A stretch of DNA of 14,450 nucleotides from Bacteroidota bacterium (GTDB taxonomy: Bacteria > Bacteroidota > Bacteroidia > Bacteroidales > Prolixibacteraceae): assembly GCA_030706665.1 (NCBI GenBank), contig JAUZOB010000051.1, positions 1 to 14,450 on the forward strand. The letters run 5' to 3'. The position numbers and the translations under genes were made by a program. This document shows, in pieces, positions 12,739 through 14,450 of the stretch (positions within the stretch are counted from its first letter, which is position 1; the number at the start of each line of letters is the position of its first letter). The notes beneath the pieces are model-generated. The model worked only from the letters and a program-made list of their open reading frames with translations, ran no database searches and was not told where the DNA came from.

Positions 12739-14112
12739 ATGAACGATCGCAATATATTCACTCGAATTATGAAGGGATTGCTTTCTTATGGGTTGGTTCT
12801 TGTTGCCCTTTTTTCATTAAATGCTTGTAAACATGGTGATAATGGAGAATTGGTCGGAGCTTCCGCCAAAGGTAAATGGTTTGAACCTGTCCCTGATGGG
12901 ATGAGTTTCATTAAACAGGGCAGTTTGATTATTGGATCTAATGATCAGGATGTCTTTTCTGCAGGGAATACGGCACGTGAAGTTTCAGTTCAACCATTTT
13001 GGATGGATGATACTGAAATTACAAACAGTGAGTATCGTCAGTTTACCAATTGGGTCCGTGATTCAATTGCACTTACTCTTACATTCCCAGTGACGGATGA
13101 GTATAAACTTGTTGACAAAGAAGGGAAACCATCTGAGACTGCTGTGATTAATTGGAAAAAGAGGCATTATGTCTGGGAGGACGACGACGAGGCAGTACGT
13201 AATGCCTTGGAAGCAATGTACGTCCCTGAGAAAGAAAGATTCTTTAAAAAGAAAGAAATTGATTCCCGTAAATTATTCTATGAATATTCCTGGATTGATT
13301 TCAAACAGGCTGCTCGTAGAGCTAATAGTTATAACTACGAAAAACAGCGTTATGAGGGATCTGTAAATAGAGATGGAAAAGATATTCCGATTGCTGATCG
13401 TTCCGCTTTTATCATGCGTGACAAAGTACAGGTTTATCCAGATACCTTGGTTTGGATCAGGGATTTTACTTATGCCTTTAATGAACCATGGACTTCAAGA
13501 TATTACTGGCATCCAGGCTTTGACGACTATCCGGTGGTTGGTGTTACCTGGAAACAAGCTAAAGCTTTTTGCTCCTGGAGAACAAATGTGAAGAACAAGG
13601 CTCTTTCCAAAAAGGGACAATATGAGGTACAAGATTATCGTCTTCCTACAGAAGTTGAATGGGAATATGCTGCGCGTGGTGGGCAAAAAGTATCATCATA
13701 TCCTTGGGGAGGTTATTACACCCGAAATTCGAAAGGTGAGTTCCTGGCTAACTTTAAGCCTCTTCGTGGAAATTATAGTGTGGATGGAGGAATGGGACCG
13801 ATGAAAGTCGGTAGTTATGATCCCAATGGATTTGGCTTGTATGACATGGCTGGCAATGTTGCAGAATGGACTATTACTGCATATGACCCTTCAGCCTATA
13901 CTTATATCCATGACTTTAATCCGAATTATGAATACAATGCTCTGGCAGGTGATCCTCCGGCAATGAAGCGTAAAGTAATTCGTGGAGGTTCATGGAAAGA
14001 TATCAGTTATTTTCTGAAGGTTGGTACCCGTTCTTATGAATATCAGGACTCAGCAAAATCATATATCGGATTTCGTTGTGTCAGATCTTCATTTGGTAAT
14101 CAAAAACGATAA
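12739..14112 (+). CDS. gldK: GldK/PorK, type IX secretion ring lipoprotein
   Basis: An outer-membrane-anchored lipoprotein that forms, with GldN/PorN, the large periplasmic ring of the type IX secretion system. The lipobox is SLNAC with lipidated Cys30, preceded by a hydrophobic stretch (LLSYGLVLVALFSL). The annotated ATG abuts the porP stop, but Met11 at 12769 would give a more standard 19-residue signal peptide. The body is a formylglycine-generating-enzyme-like fold: FWMDDTEITNSEYRQF (87-102), YPVVGVTWKQAKAFCSWR (264-281), YRLPTEVEWEYAARGG (300-315), YDMAGNVAEWT (368-378), VIRGGSWKD (413-421) and GFRCVRS (444-450). The paired catalytic cysteines of true FGE are absent from the SYFLKVGTRSYEYQ segment (423-436), as expected of a structural family member. 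The long insertion between about 110 and 260 is typical of GldK. gldL follows after 27 nt. Confidence 0.95.
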   Translation: MNDRNIFTRIMKGLLSYGLVLVALFSLNACKHGDNGELVGASAKGKWFEPVPDGMSFIKQGSLIIGSNDQDVFSAGNTAREVSVQPFWMDDTEITNSEYRQFTNWVRDSIALTLTFPVTDEYKLVDKEGKPSETAVINWKKRHYVWEDDDEAVRNALEAMYVPEKERFFKKKEIDSRKLFYEYSWIDFKQAARRANSYNYEKQRYEGSVNRDGKDIPIADRSAFIMRDKVQVYPDTLVWIRDFTYAFNEPWTSRYYWHPGFDDYPVVGVTWKQAKAFCSWRTNVKNKALSKKGQYEVQDYRLPTEVEWEYAARGGQKVSSYPWGGYYTRNSKGEFLANFKPLRGNYSVDGGMGPMKVGSYDPNGFGLYDMAGNVAEWTITAYDPSAYTYIHDFNPNYEYNALAGDPPAMKRKVIRGGSWKDISYFLKVGTRSYEYQDSAKSYIGFRCVRSSFGNQKR

Positions 14113-14139
14113 TTTAAATCCCTCTTAAAACATAACAAG

Positions 14140-14450
14140 ATGAATATTACTGAGATAATGCAGACCAAAAGCTGGAAGAGTTTTATTGGTTATGTATATG
14201 GATGGGGCGCTTCTCTAGTCATAATTGGTGCCTTATTTAAACTTCAACATTGGCCATTTGCAGGATTATTCCTTACATTAGGACTTTGCTCTGAAGCTAT
14301 TATTTTTTTCCTTTCAGCTTTTGAAACTCCAATTGAGATACCTGAATGGTCAAAGGTTTATCCACAGTTAAGAGATGATTATGAGTTACTCGATGAAGAT
14401 GAATTTTATCCGGCACCTGTTCGTCCTTCGAATAAGATAGGAAACAATCA
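14140..14450 (+). CDS. gldL: GldL/PorL, type IX secretion/gliding motor protein (partial)
   Basis: The first 103 codons are in the window and the frame stays open to the edge. GldL is an inner-membrane protein that, with GldM, forms the proton-driven motor powering type IX secretion and, in gliding species, motility. Two membrane helices are seen, about residues 16-35 (IGYVYGWGASLVIIGALFKL) and 40-61, joined by the short loop QHWPFAG. The conserved charged residues are present: Lys34 and His37 at the end of helix 1, Glu52 inside helix 2 (LCSEAIIFFLSAFE) and Glu62. These match in order the residues studied in Flavobacterium GldL (Lys27, His30, Glu49, Glu59). The interhelix loop is about four residues shorter. 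After helix 2 the chain turns into an acidic cytoplasmic segment (LRDDYELLDEDEF). Together with porP and gldK, which are 27 nt and directly upstream, it forms one operon. gldM and gldN would be expected beyond the edge. Confidence 0.95.
   Translation, partial: MNITEIMQTKSWKSFIGYVYGWGASLVIIGALFKLQHWPFAGLFLTLGLCSEAIIFFLSAFETPIEIPEWSKVYPQLRDDYELLDEDEFYPAPVRPSNKIGNN

Overview
The window looks like a chromosomal segment from a Bacteroidota bacterium, most likely in or near the Bacteroidales. The evidence is the start of a type IX secretion/gliding gene cluster in the order porP, gldK (porK), gldL (porL), a GH92 mannosidase, AT-rich intergenic DNA, the absence of Shine-Dalgarno sequences in front of the start codons, and exact TAnnTTTG-type -7 elements in several gene leaders. 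The genus cannot be fixed from the sequence alone.

Layout. Positions 1-444 hold a hotdog-fold acyl-CoA thioesterase (+), possibly extending upstream of the window. Two minus-strand genes follow: a cysteine-cluster (YkgJ-type) protein at 528-1052 and a YbjT-like NAD(P)-binding protein with a DUF2867 C-terminus at 1197-2633. Positions 2634-3081 are the only long non-coding stretch. It holds a large imperfect hairpin followed by seven T residues (2857-2991) and then a strong second intrinsic terminator (2998-3022); together these suggest a small RNA or a structured leader. Next come a secreted GH92 mannosidase (3082-5250, +) and, convergent with it, a class A penicillin-binding protein (5515-7884, -). 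A shared 12-bp hairpin lies between them. topA (8099-10441, +) diverges from the PBP gene and ends in a 16-bp perfect hairpin terminator that begins at the stop codon. It is followed by an arginase-fold protein that has lost several metal ligands (10540-11685, +), then porP (11776-12738), gldK (12739-14112) and the 5' part of gldL (14140 to the window edge).

How the genes work together. PorP, GldK and GldL belong to one machine: GldL is part of the inner-membrane proton-driven motor, GldK is a lipoprotein of the periplasmic/outer-membrane ring, and PorP is an outer-membrane barrel linked to that ring. The PBP builds peptidoglycan, and TopA relaxes negative supercoils. No CRISPR array, insertion sequence, phage gene, tRNA or rRNA was seen. 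The most unusual items are the degenerate arginase-like protein next to the secretion operon and the structured non-coding element ahead of the mannosidase gene. Nothing else points to an undescribed multi-gene system.
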